From: an endosymbiont of Acanthamoeba sp. UWC8
Lineage (GTDB): Bacteria; Pseudomonadota; Alphaproteobacteria; Rickettsiales; Midichloriaceae
DNA length: 64,000 nt
Reading direction: 5' to 3'
NCBI RefSeq assembly: GCF_000730245.1
Contig: NZ_CP004403.1
Coordinates: 868,001 to 932,000 of the forward strand
The notes under the pieces were generated by a model. The model did no database searches. It saw only the letters and a program-made list of their open reading frames with translations, and was not told where the DNA came from. The position numbers and the translations under genes are program-made. Below, one piece after another: positions 7,930-17,061 of this stretch (positions are counted from its first letter, which is position 1; every line of letters begins with the position of its first letter).

Positions 7930-9522
7930 ATGTTAAGAAAATGTTTACTTGTTTGCAGCTTGCTATTTATCCTCAATATCATATTAAGTGCTGTTTTTCT
8001 ATTTAAAGTTGGAGATATGCAAAAAAATACATTTGAGATACTAGAACAAAACCTTGATAAAAAAGCTGCACAAATTAATTCACAAATTAATTTAATCAGT
8101 AGTTACTTTAAAGTAGCAGGGTTTGATGCAATAAATGATTTGGATAGCCACCTTGAAATTTTAAAAGCAAATCTTGGAAATGATACTTTTGATTTCAGTA
8201 ATATCATTATTGCCGATCTACAAGGTAAGATAATATTTGCAACCCAACCATGTTCAACAAATAATTGCTCTATACGGCACAGAGACTATTTTAAGCAATC
8301 TTTACAAAATCCTAACATAGTACATCAAGGTAAGTTAGTAGAAGGTATAATATCCAATACACAAGCTATACCTTTTAGTAAAGCGCTTGAATATAATGAT
8401 ACCATTTACGGAATAATCATTATAGGGCTTGATACCAAAGATTTTTATAGCTCACTGATCCGCCATAAATATTTAAATTTTAAGGCAAGTTCTTTGAAAC
8501 CCATGGAAGATGACCATAAAATATATACTATTAATCAAGCAATTTCCAAACCGCTTTGTATAGAACTAAATAATACTGTCTACGAGCTTGGGATAATACC
8601 CAATAAGGAATTTTATTTAGATTTTTTCAAATTCATTCTTCCTTGGGATATTGTCTTTTTAGTTTTAGTGGCAATCTTTTTGAAAATACAGAAAGGAAAA
8701 AACAAAATGATAGCGCTTTATCGTCAGTTATTTAGTAGCAGCCAACCGGAAATAGAACAATTTCAAAATAATTCGCTTTCTGATAGTTATGAAATAGCTT
8801 CCGATATTTTAATTAAAGTTTCACAGTTGATTAAAGATTACCGGTTTAATATATCTAATGTAGAAAAAATAGTAGAGGAGTTAATTAAAGAAGTTAGTCA
8901 AAATGAATTAGAAACTGCACATTTAGGGCAAGAAATAATTGATTTAATTAATGATAAAAGCATTAATTTAAATGAAGAATATATTACTACTCTTAAAGAG
9001 CTGCATATTAATACAGCTGATAATATTTATATTATTAATTCACTTTTAACCTTATTGAAGCAAAATTTATATAGCTTAAAAGATAAGAAGGGTACTATAA
9101 AGCTTAATGACCTCAAACTAAATTTAACTCAATTCTTAAAATTTAAATGTTCGGAATCAGACTGGACTTTAAAAGTATATGTTCAGCCTTTTTATCAGAT
9201 GATAGACTTAATAAATGCTTATTTTGATCTTAAAAATGAGCATTATTCTTCTGAAGTGGAAATTACTACTTTAGAAGATTCTAGAATTCTCTTAACATTC
9301 TCAGGAGTGCCAAAAAATATAAATAACTTAACAAGCACAAAATTAAGGAATGAAATATTATACTATTATAAAATAAAGTTATTGGCACAGATAAACTTTG
9401 GTAATGTAGAGCTATTTGAGTTGGAAGATAAATTGACTTTAACCTTAGAATTTCCTCTTGAAATACAAGATAAGCAATTCTCCATAGAAGAAAATATTAA
9501 AAAACATATTAGCTTGAAGTAA
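7930..9522 (+). CDS. membrane sensor with Cache-like domain and degenerate kinase core
   Basis: 530 residues. One membrane segment lies at about 5-26 and a second at about 238-253 (PWDIVFLVLVAIFLKI). The roughly 210 residues between them read as an extracytoplasmic Cache/PDC-type sensor (HRDYFKQSLQ, then IIGLDTKDFY), including the R-x-Y-F motif typical of such domains. The cytoplasmic part (about 255-520) has long helices like a dimerisation domain and a C-terminal alpha/beta region resembling a HATPase fold. I find no H-box histidine motif, no N-box and no glycine boxes. It is therefore probably a pseudokinase or an adaptor rather than an active histidine kinase. The TIM-barrel gene starts 19 bases downstream, so the two may be cotranscribed. 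Confidence 0.65.
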   Translation: MLRKCLLVCSLLFILNIILSAVFLFKVGDMQKNTFEILEQNLDKKAAQINSQINLISSYFKVAGFDAINDLDSHLEILKANLGNDTFDFSNIIIADLQGKIIFATQPCSTNNCSIRHRDYFKQSLQNPNIVHQGKLVEGIISNTQAIPFSKALEYNDTIYGIIIIGLDTKDFYSSLIRHKYLNFKASSLKPMEDDHKIYTINQAISKPLCIELNNTVYELGIIPNKEFYLDFFKFILPWDIVFLVLVAIFLKIQKGKNKMIALYRQLFSSSQPEIEQFQNNSLSDSYEIASDILIKVSQLIKDYRFNISNVEKIVEELIKEVSQNELETAHLGQEIIDLINDKSINLNEEYITTLKELHINTADNIYIINSLLTLLKQNLYSLKDKKGTIKLNDLKLNLTQFLKFKCSESDWTLKVYVQPFYQMIDLINAYFDLKNEHYSSEVEITTLEDSRILLTFSGVPKNINNLTSTKLRNEILYYYKIKLLAQINFGNVELFELEDKLTLTLEFPLEIQDKQFSIEENIKKHISLK

Positions 9523-9541
9523 ATAAGTTTTAGGGGCTTCT

Positions 9542-11005
9542 ATGAATTTAAACAATAAAATTAAGTCATTAGTAATGATTCCCGGCTCAGGAGAATTTGT
9601 TTACTCAGCTAGTATAGTATATGACTATAAAGGCGATCCTATAAATGCTGTAAATGGAATTAACGAATCAAATATTATTTTAACAGTTAAGCAACTCAAA
9701 CAAAATTTTCCGGAGCTTAAAAATATATCATTAGTTGTTGGCTGGTTTGCAAATACGACTGAAGCCAAAAATATAAAAATAATACCGAAAGTTGAAAGTA
9801 AATCTCCGGTTAAAGGAGAGGACTGGAAGGTAGATAAATATACAAGAAACACGGCTGAGCCAGTTCTTCAAGTAAACGGTATACCAAACTGGGGTGGTAC
9901 TCCAAGTGATAAATCAGTAATTGAAGCTTGTGAATTGCTTTATAACAATGGGTACAATGTTATGCTTTATCCAATGCTTTACATTGATTTACCAGGCAAA
10001 CCTTGGAGAGGAAGCATTAAGGCTAACTCTTCATCTGAAATTAAACATTTTTTTAATCAGTATAATAAATTCATCTTTCATTATGCTTCTTTAGAATACC
10101 AAGGTAAAAGAATTACAGATTATATAGATAAGTTTATTATCGGCTCAGAATTTAAAGAGTTATTAAAATACCAAGATGATAAAGATAACTTTAAAGCAGT
10201 TGATAAGATGATAAACTTAGCTTCAAAAGTTAAAACTTTAGTAGGCGATAAAGTTGAACTTACTTATGCCGCTAATTGGGATGAGTACCATCATACTGAA
10301 GGAGGTTGGTACCATTTAGATAAGTTATGGGTCTCTCCTGATATTTCGTTTATAGGCATTAATGCTTATTTCCCCTTAACAGATAATCTACCCCAAAAAG
10401 AAATTACATATAAGATAATTAGAAAAGGTTGGGAATATGGAGAGTATTTTGACTATTTTAAAGATACAAAAGGAACTAAGCATCCGTTAGCACCGAAATG
10501 GGCTATAAAAAATATAGAGTATTGGTGGAAAAATTACCATATAAACCCGGATGGCAAGTATACTGATTGGAAACCAAAAATGAAAAGGATAGTTTTTACA
10601 GAAGTAGGCTTTCCCTCTATTGACGGCTGCACAAACCAACCAAACTTTTTTACCGATATTAATCAAAGTAGCTATAAAGCACCGATAAGGTCAGAAGAAA
10701 AAGTTAATTATAAAGCACAAAACCTAGCTATTGAAGCTACTATAGATTATTGGAAGGATAAATCATCTGAGCCGGTAAACAAGGGGTTAGTTAATCCTGA
10801 AGATATTTATATATATGCTATTGATGCCAGACATAAGTTTTACAAATATCCTAGCTATTATTCCGATGCAATTAATTACAATTATGGTCATTGGGTAAAA
10901 GCAAGCAATACCGATGTGCAATCAAATGTTTACTATCCATTTTTTATAATAGGCATAATAGTTTTAATTATTTTATTAATTGATAGGTTTAAAAACAAGA
11001 CTTAA
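9542..11005 (+). CDS. membrane-anchored GTA-type TIM-barrel (glycoside hydrolase-like) protein
   Basis: 487 residues. From its first codons it aligns with the internal TIM-barrel domain of the prophage tail protein at 12861-16589. Matching pairs are IPGSGEFVY/IPGAGEYVY, YGGTPTDKS/WGGTPSDKS, VMLYPML/VLLYPML, KPWRGSI/KPWRGRI, FIIGSEF/FMIGSEL, FTEVGFPSIDGCTNQPN/FTEIGFSSVDGCSNQPN. The acidic residues in GSE and FTE, likely catalytic in this family, are kept. No baseplate domains are present. Instead the C-terminus is a membrane segment (about 464-481, FFIIGIIVLIILLI) and a short basic tail RFKNKT. There is no N-terminal signal, so it looks tail-anchored, with the barrel probably cytoplasmic unless exported. 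It overlaps the lysozyme gene tail-to-tail by 4 bases. A duplicated and repurposed phage domain is inferred. Confidence 0.85.
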   Translation: MNLNNKIKSLVMIPGSGEFVYSASIVYDYKGDPINAVNGINESNIILTVKQLKQNFPELKNISLVVGWFANTTEAKNIKIIPKVESKSPVKGEDWKVDKYTRNTAEPVLQVNGIPNWGGTPSDKSVIEACELLYNNGYNVMLYPMLYIDLPGKPWRGSIKANSSSEIKHFFNQYNKFIFHYASLEYQGKRITDYIDKFIIGSEFKELLKYQDDKDNFKAVDKMINLASKVKTLVGDKVELTYAANWDEYHHTEGGWYHLDKLWVSPDISFIGINAYFPLTDNLPQKEITYKIIRKGWEYGEYFDYFKDTKGTKHPLAPKWAIKNIEYWWKNYHINPDGKYTDWKPKMKRIVFTEVGFPSIDGCTNQPNFFTDINQSSYKAPIRSEEKVNYKAQNLAIEATIDYWKDKSSEPVNKGLVNPEDIYIYAIDARHKFYKYPSYYSDAINYNYGHWVKASNTDVQSNVYYPFFIIGIIVLIILLIDRFKNKT

Positions 11006-11439
11006 TAACCGCTATACATCAAACTTTCAGCTTTTCTGCGTTTTATTAAGCCGTTTAGTTTTCTGTTTCCTGCCCAAATCCACCGCTGTAATTGGTTCGG
11101 AACCTCATCATGCTCTTCTCGGTTTACCTTTAAACGAAGAGTGGATCTTTGAAGTGCTCCTGCACCTAAGTTAAAGGTAAAGGATACCAGCGCATTAAAC
11201 TGCATGTCAGACAGGGGCACTGCAATTAAGCGCAGAACCGCATGCTCGGCAATTTTAAGATCCTGTTTTAATAACTTTTCTGCTGCTTCTTTGGTAATAA
11301 CCTCTGGAAACTTTTCATAGTTTTTTACCATATGGCCATACCCGATAGTCGGATATCCTGCCGGGCAAATATATAAGGTTTCCGAAAACCCTTCAAAATG
11401 TTTGATTAGATTCAACCCTTCTTGAGTAATAGATCTCAT
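11002..11439 (-). CDS. phage lysozyme (GH24 endolysin)
   Basis: 145 residues, the usual size for a GH24 muramidase. The catalytic Glu16 lies in IKHFEGF, followed by YICPAGYPTIGYGH, which is the family signature carrying the conserved Thr. Further conserved blocks are LSDMQFNALVSFTFNLGAG and the basic tail RRKAE. It has no signal peptide or SAR segment, so release should depend on the holin. Its start overlaps the holin gene stop by 4 bases (translational coupling). It cleaves peptidoglycan at the end of the lytic cycle. Confidence 0.9.
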   Translation of the reverse strand: MRSITQEGLNLIKHFEGFSETLYICPAGYPTIGYGHMVKNYEKFPEVITKEAAEKLLKQDLKIAEHAVLRLIAVPLSDMQFNALVSFTFNLGAGALQRSTLRLKVNREEHDEVPNQLQRWIWAGNRKLNGLIKRRKAESLMYSGY

Positions 11440-11888
11440 CTGCCGACTCTTGCCTTGGCTAATGCACGCTGCCCGAAATAAAAGCTGATTATACCGGCAA
11501 ATATCACGGCATCATCTTCAGTCCATAGTGTTTGATAAACTACTATAAAAGGAACGCCAACCTCAGGCAATGCTAAAAAAGACATAAATTTTATTAACAC
11601 ATAAAGGGTAAAAAACGAATAAGCAATGATGGGACGAACCGTTCCGTTTAATGCATCCACCCAAGTAATCTTAGTGGTATATGTCCTGTAAATCGCTTGG
11701 CTTTCCGCAACATCCGCCTGTATGTTAATTTCCTCTAGCCGCTCTCTATGTCCCTGAGTTTGGAAATCCATCTGCATCTTAAGCAATGTAACTTCATGCT
11801 TTTTATCTGTCGCATCTTTGTATAACTTAATTATTTCAGGAAAAATTGAACCTAAGAACCCAAGTAAAGTTCCAAGTAATGTCATCAT
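11436..11888 (-). CDS. GTA-type 3TM holin
   Basis: 150 residues. The N-terminal hydrophobic stretch (TLLGTLLGFLGSIFPEIIKL) is followed by a charged amphipathic helix and two C-terminal membrane segments (IIAYSFFTLYVLIKFMSFLA and AVIFAGIISFYFGQRAL). This matches the 3TM holin family found in gene transfer agents and alphaproteobacterial prophages. It should form the inner-membrane lesion that releases the lysozyme encoded directly downstream. Confidence 0.75.
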   Translation of the reverse strand: MMTLLGTLLGFLGSIFPEIIKLYKDATDKKHEVTLLKMQMDFQTQGHRERLEEINIQADVAESQAIYRTYTTKITWVDALNGTVRPIIAYSFFTLYVLIKFMSFLALPEVGVPFIVVYQTLWTEDDAVIFAGIISFYFGQRALAKARVGR

Positions 11889-11906
11889 AATTATACTTCT
11901 CCTATT

Positions 11907-12146
11907 TTACTTGGAATGCCCTGCTATAAAACTTAAGAACGCAATAATTCCCGTCCATAATGCACCTAAAAATAAAAGCATACGTAAACTTCCCCTTCCC
12001 TGATCGGCAAAGGCAGTTAATATCTTAACTTCTTGGGTTAGAACATCTAAAGCTTTGGTGAGGTTTTCGATTTGTAACTGCATTACGACTATTTTCGTTA
12101 TCAGTTCTTTTTCAGTAACTTTGGTTTTATTTACTCCCAATTCCAT
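11907..12146 (-). CDS. small coiled-coil membrane protein of the lysis cassette (XhlA-like)
   Basis: 79 residues: an N-terminal coiled coil (ELITKIVVMQLQIENLTKAL) followed by one C-terminal membrane segment (MLLFLGALWTGIIAFLSFIA). This layout is that of XhlA-type or accessory holin proteins, and the position before the holin fits. It overlaps the DUF2793 gene stop by 16 bases. Exact role uncertain. It could be an accessory holin or a spanin-like part. Confidence 0.6.
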   Translation of the reverse strand: MELGVNKTKVTEKELITKIVVMQLQIENLTKALDVLTQEVKILTAFADQGRGSLRMLLFLGALWTGIIAFLSFIAGHSK

Positions 12147-12841
12147 GCTCCTCTAGGTTTAAAATACTGTATTGTAATCTGCACGCTTCCTCCGCTAAAT
12201 TTACCGTCATTTGCGGCAACCCTTACAGGAGTATCATTATAATAAGCAATCGGGTGATAACTTACTCCGATATTAGTAGTATTTAGAGATATGCCGATTT
12301 TATCCCCGTACCTGTTCTTCTCATCAGGTACACCGACATTAAATGAGCTTACCCCTTTAACTTCCGCATGAACCCATGTATTTACGGCAATCACTAAAGC
12401 ACGCTTAGGTATTTTTATATTTGTATCAACTGAAGTGCCTAATAAATTAATTTTCTCATCTTTTTGCTCTATGCTTAAAAATTCACTAGCCTTCTTTACT
12501 CCTTCAGGCACCCAATTTAAGCCGTTATAAGTATAAAACTGTTCACTCGCCTCCACCCATACTTTCAGCATCTTAAAAGGTGCGGTAAAAAACCAACTTC
12601 CTCCTTGACCTGCCTGTGCTATATGTTTTTCCTTGCCTTGCCAAGCTCCTACGGGTGATTCCCCGATAATCCAACATTTACCTATACTCGGATTATCGGG
12701 AGGGTTGTTCAGATTTATATCTTCAACCACTGATTGAGTTAAAACATCTAAGATATTCAGTGCTTCATTATGAGTAACTTCCTTTTGGGATTGAGATTGT
12801 AAAATATAAGGAAGGCCAAGCCTGGGTGTAGTATTATTCAT
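12131..12841 (-). CDS. DUF2793-like phage tail-associated protein
   Basis: 236 residues. The N-terminus TPRLGLPYILQSQSQKEVTH and the tryptophan- and glycine-rich segment (AQAGQGGSWFFTAPFKMLKV) match my memory of the DUF2793 family next to GTA tail genes. The C-terminal half (about 115-236) is beta-rich and could be a receptor-contacting or fibre-tip domain. It follows the large baseplate gene by 19 bases. Role in the particle inferred from position only. Confidence 0.7.
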   Translation of the reverse strand: MNNTTPRLGLPYILQSQSQKEVTHNEALNILDVLTQSVVEDINLNNPPDNPSIGKCWIIGESPVGAWQGKEKHIAQAGQGGSWFFTAPFKMLKVWVEASEQFYTYNGLNWVPEGVKKASEFLSIEQKDEKINLLGTSVDTNIKIPKRALVIAVNTWVHAEVKGVSSFNVGVPDEKNRYGDKIGISLNTTNIGVSYHPIAYYNDTPVRVAANDGKFSGGSVQITIQYFKPRGAWNWE

Positions 12842-12860
12842 TTAAACCTCTTTAGATTTT

Positions 12861-15800
12861 TTAAATTGTTGCATTTGCCGCATAGCCTCTGCCTATGCTT
12901 GCAGAAAGCTGATAAACTTTAACTGTAATCTTATCTTGTACCAAGCCGAAGTCTGCTATCTGCCGGTCTATAGGGTAAATTACTTGAGTCTTAGATATAC
13001 CTGAAATAGTACGCTTAATTTTTCCTTCACCCATGATATCGACCTCATAAGCCTCAACCTCTTCAGCAAGCGGTATATCAACTCCATCAAGCCAGTCTCC
13101 TCCTATACGAGTTCTCCGTTTCCAGCTTATGATGATATTACCGCTCTCATCACGTACTCCTCTGATATGAACCGGTGAATAAGGCTTTAATGCTTTTGCC
13201 GAATAAGTAAAATTTTGTGCTTCGGTATCACTAAGCGATGCTTCTATAGTTACCGGCTTATATTCTTTTGACATATTAAATGACGATTGAGGCATTAACT
13301 CTTTGGCAACCGTACTGTTAAGTAGAATAAACCTTTCCCCGATTTTATGGCTTTCCATTGCCCCTTCCGTACCTAACCTTCCGCGTAATAATCCGCTTAA
13401 GCGATATTGAAAGTCGCCGATAAGTATAGCATTCTTAAACTGGATTATTTCATCTCCTATCACACAGGCATTAGCACCGTTAAGTATTGCTATTTCAGTA
13501 ACCGACTGCAACTCCCCGTAAATAAGCATGATGTCAATACAAGTTGCATTATCCCAAGTATAGTGCTGAGTACTCGGTATAGTATTCATTACTGCTCCCA
13601 TAGTTGCTTGAGTAGTAATACGGCGTATAAGCTCGTAATTTTCTCCTCCGTCATTTGAGCAGTATATTGCTGATCCTGCCCAAGTGCTTCCCATACCTAC
13701 CGTGCAATAACGTAAAACTGCTTCACTTGCATTATCCGTCGGGAAAGCAGGTAAATCAAGCAGCTCTAACCTGCTCGGAGAGACTTTAGCTGTAAGCTCG
13801 GTGTTAGACGGTATAACACCGGCTGGGATATAAAAGTCATAAGCGGTAATATCTTCGGCAACTGCGGTCACTTCCTGCATTCCGCTTTGCGTTAATTTAG
13901 TCGAGGTAATTCGAATAGAATGAATTACTCCTTCTTTATTTAAGGTAATGATATCGGTCGGTTCAATTGTTATATATTTAGGAGGCAGGGTAAATTGATA
14001 ATGAAGTCGTTGTACCCATGCATTATATAATAAAACATCCGCTATATTCTTTGCCTGTTGATCTGAAAGTATAAGGGGCAGATTAATATTTAAAGAATCG
14101 ACAGCCTTTACGGTTTGTCTCTGCGAAGATTGAACTGCCGATTGATACCCTCTTGTTTTATTAAGGTAAATAATATCTACCTGTCTTGGTAAATCAAGCT
14201 CTTGAGTACGCGTCAGGGTAAGAATTTCACTATCGTTTTCTTTGATTGCTAATTCACTGTAATCAACGGCAGCACAAGGAATACCGCCGCGCTTTACAAA
14301 CTTTAATATTCCTTCTGATTCTACACTATCAAACGGATAAGCAATAGCTAACTGTTCAAGAATGCTTCTTAATGTTTGCCGGGAAGTAATTATATACCCT
14401 TCAACTATGTTATTTAAGCGACCGGTATCATATATAGTAGGATCTAACCCGACTTTACCGAGTAGCTCGGCAATAATCCGACCGAGGTTGGAAAGCCCGA
14501 GTTTCCCCTGCACCCAATGACCTGTCTTCCAATTATTATAATCCGCCCAAACTCTATGTAGATCCGGCCAAAAAGGAAATGGCCTTGCATCCCAAGTCCA
14601 AACAAATTTCTTTGCTACTAAACCCGGTTCTTCTAAACTCAAACTATCCAAATAATCAATTGAGGCATTTAAGGCATTCCTTTGAGCTAAAAAATCTATC
14701 CTTCCTTTTGAGCCTCTCGGAAAATTACTTTCACTTGAAGATGAATCATAAAACACATTAGGCTGATTAGAACAACCGTCAACTGAAGAAAATCCTATCT
14801 CGGTAAACCACAACGGTTTCATTTTAGGTTGCCACTCGGTATTACTGCCGTCAGGGTTAATGTGTTTACCGCTCCACCAATGCTTTATATTCTTCCAGGC
14901 ATAAGTAGCATTTCCATAATCGGTTTTACCGGTACGTTTTACCGAATCAATATAATAATAATCCCAGCCCTCTCCTTGTGTCCAACCGTCATAAACTTTT
15001 TTATAATCAATTTGGTTTTGCGGTAAATCAGGAGTGAGCGGAAAATAACAATCAATACCGATAATATCAATATTCTCATCCGACCAAAGCGGATCAAGAT
15101 TATACCAACCGTTTACGGAATGATATTCACTCCAGTCAGCTCCGTAAATTAACTTAACCTTCTCTCCAACTTCTTTTTTAACTAAGCCTGCAAGACTTTT
15201 CAAACAATCTACGGCAGGAAATACTCCGCTCTCACTCATATATTGCGTAAGTCCTACCAGCTCGGAACCTATCATGAAAGCATCTATGTAATTTTTAAGA
15301 GCTTCCTTATCTTCTTTCATATTTACATAATGGAGTATAAAGCCATTATAACCGTTTTTCCGCTCAAAAAATTTAAGTACGTCAGAAACGGAGTTAGGAA
15401 TAATTCTACCCCGCCACGGTTTACATTCAGGTGTAATAGTATCAATTTGCAGCATAGGATAAAGCAGCACTTTATAGCCTCGGCTTTTTAGTTCCCTACA
15501 AAGCCTAAATATGCTTTTATCAGTAGGTGTACCTCCGTAGGTCGGCGTGCCGTGCGGAAAGTATAAAAGTTTATAAGCATTGCTTCTGCTAAAATTACCG
15601 ACCCTCCATTCATCAGGAGTAATTTTAGTATTTCTGCCTTCATGCTCAACCCCGGGCTTTATCACACCTAACCCAGGATCTTTGGAATCCGTGAACCAGT
15701 TAATCACTACCGATACCCATTCTACATTCTTAAGGGTAGTTTTAAGATCATCAAGTGCAACCAGTACGTCAGCTTTAGAAGATACATTGTTCCTATTTAT

Positions 15801-16589
15801 CTTTTCCGATTTTCCCGCCTGAAAGAAATTGCCTGACTCATCAACGGCTCCCGTAGTTTTTTCCTGTATAACGGTGTCATATACATATTCTCCTGCTCCC
15901 GGGATTAAAGTAATCTCTTTTATTTTGTCCTCTAAATCTCCCGGCAGCTTAACCGTGCGCTGTACTTCAAAGGTAAAATTAGGGATACGGTTACCGAACC
16001 TTGCGAGCGGAAAATCTTTAATTACTACATAAGCAATGCCTCTATAGCCGGGCATTTGATTTGCAGGATGAAATGATGCCATAAAGCTATCGGGCATTTG
16101 ATCTTCGGTACCTAAATAAAGCGTATAGCTGCCTTCGGTTAAATTAAGCTGCATACTATCCGCCCATGCACGAGTGATCTTATCAATCACTCCTTCGCAA
16201 ATAGCAATTGCTAGACTAACACTATAAGAGTAGCTATTAGTAGTAGTTGTTACTCTGCCGCCCCCGCCGCCTTTACCTCCGCCTGAGGTATGAGTTGTAG
16301 TACTTACATGCTCTTTTATGGGAAGCGACCAGATAATATTACCTGCAATCCTTCCACTGCCGTAAACAATGGGTATTACTTTACCGTATACGGAAACCTG
16401 TACCATCAGCTCAGCCATGCGTGAGCCTTCCTGATGGATATTGTGGTTTTTACCTCCACCGAATAGAGAACGATCGACCATCCCGCCCAGATAAGCACCC
16501 GCAAGCCCTGCAACTCCCGATAGAAAAGCCCCTGCTCCCAATGCTGTTGCTCCTGAGCCTGCAGCTGTTGCTAAAACTATACTTGCCAT
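12861..16589 (-). CDS. GTA-like baseplate/tail host-specificity protein with TIM-barrel domain
   Basis: 1242 residues, equivalent to RcGTA gp15. The N-terminal region is Gly/Ala-rich with hydrophobic stretches. Residues about 225-690 form the GTA TIM-barrel domain (IPGAGEYVYD, YGGTPTDKS, FMIGSELVGLTQY, FTEIGFSSVDGCSNQP), resembling a glycoside hydrolase with acidic residues in GSE and FTE. Residues about 700-1000 resemble the phage-tail-3 hub region (QTLRSILEQLAIAYPFDSVE), and the C-terminus has beta-rich domains. It probably forms the tail tip, contacting or cutting the cell envelope. Its TIM domain has a separate chromosomal homolog at 9542-11005. The start overlaps the NlpC/P60 gene by 13 bases. 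Confidence 0.9.
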   Translation of the reverse strand: MASIVLATAAGSGATALGAGAFLSGVAGLAGAYLGGMVDRSLFGGGKNHNIHQEGSRMAELMVQVSVYGKVIPIVYGSGRIAGNIIWSLPIKEHVSTTTHTSGGGKGGGGGRVTTTTNSYSYSVSLAIAICEGVIDKITRAWADSMQLNLTEGSYTLYLGTEDQMPDSFMASFHPANQMPGYRGIAYVVIKDFPLARFGNRIPNFTFEVQRTVKLPGDLEDKIKEITLIPGAGEYVYDTVIQEKTTGAVDESGNFFQAGKSEKINRNNVSSKADVLVALDDLKTTLKNVEWVSVVINWFTDSKDPGLGVIKPGVEHEGRNTKITPDEWRVGNFSRSNAYKLLYFPHGTPTYGGTPTDKSIFRLCRELKSRGYKVLLYPMLQIDTITPECKPWRGRIIPNSVSDVLKFFERKNGYNGFILHYVNMKEDKEALKNYIDAFMIGSELVGLTQYMSESGVFPAVDCLKSLAGLVKKEVGEKVKLIYGADWSEYHSVNGWYNLDPLWSDENIDIIGIDCYFPLTPDLPQNQIDYKKVYDGWTQGEGWDYYYIDSVKRTGKTDYGNATYAWKNIKHWWSGKHINPDGSNTEWQPKMKPLWFTEIGFSSVDGCSNQPNVFYDSSSSESNFPRGSKGRIDFLAQRNALNASIDYLDSLSLEEPGLVAKKFVWTWDARPFPFWPDLHRVWADYNNWKTGHWVQGKLGLSNLGRIIAELLGKVGLDPTIYDTGRLNNIVEGYIITSRQTLRSILEQLAIAYPFDSVESEGILKFVKRGGIPCAAVDYSELAIKENDSEILTLTRTQELDLPRQVDIIYLNKTRGYQSAVQSSQRQTVKAVDSLNINLPLILSDQQAKNIADVLLYNAWVQRLHYQFTLPPKYITIEPTDIITLNKEGVIHSIRITSTKLTQSGMQEVTAVAEDITAYDFYIPAGVIPSNTELTAKVSPSRLELLDLPAFPTDNASEAVLRYCTVGMGSTWAGSAIYCSNDGGENYELIRRITTQATMGAVMNTIPSTQHYTWDNATCIDIMLIYGELQSVTEIAILNGANACVIGDEIIQFKNAILIGDFQYRLSGLLRGRLGTEGAMESHKIGERFILLNSTVAKELMPQSSFNMSKEYKPVTIEASLSDTEAQNFTYSAKALKPYSPVHIRGVRDESGNIIISWKRRTRIGGDWLDGVDIPLAEEVEAYEVDIMGEGKIKRTISGISKTQVIYPIDRQIADFGLVQDKITVKVYQLSASIGRGYAANATI

Positions 16590-17020
16590 CTGAATACTTT
16601 AGTTAGTCTTTCATTCCATTCTTCATCAAAATAATGCTCTACAACCTTACGAGCTCTTGCCTCAGAATGAATTATACCCCGCTTCCCTCCGTAATTACTT
16701 ATGATTGCCAGATGCTGAGGGTTATTGTTAATCAGAAATAATCCTATGTCTCCCGGTTCTATCTCACTAGTAGGTACTTCAATCAATATACTCATAAGCT
16801 TTGCCGTTAAGTGATTGCTATCAGGTTCTTTGGAATAATTGATCTCATCGTAGGAACTTAATCTAATCCCGTCTTTATCTTTTAAGTTTAGTTCATCTGC
16901 AACTCCGACAATAAGGCCTAAACAGTCGCATCCTATCCCTTTAATCCTTCCCTGGTGATGAAACGCTGTGCCCAGCCAAGTCCTCGCCTGCTCAACAATT
17001 AAGTTTGAAGTTTTAGTCAT
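16577..17020 (-). CDS. NlpC/P60 family tail peptidase (GTA gp14-like)
   Basis: 147 residues. ARTWLGTAFHHQGRIKGIGC, followed by DCLGLIVGV, contains the catalytic Cys33, and PQHLAII holds the likely catalytic His. NlpC/P60 enzymes cut peptide bonds in peptidoglycan, and the GTA homolog sits in the tail tip to help DNA entry. It lies between the baseplate protein and the gp13-like gene, the normal order, but is separated from gp13 by the antisense DUF3800 gene. Confidence 0.9.
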   Translation of the reverse strand: MTKTSNLIVEQARTWLGTAFHHQGRIKGIGCDCLGLIVGVADELNLKDKDGIRLSSYDEINYSKEPDSNHLTAKLMSILIEVPTSEIEPGDIGLFLINNNPQHLAIISNYGGKRGIIHSEARARKVVEHYFDEEWNERLTKVFRWQV

Positions 17021-17061
17021 ATTTGTTTATGGTGAACGCTTGAGTAGAAATAAAGTATACT

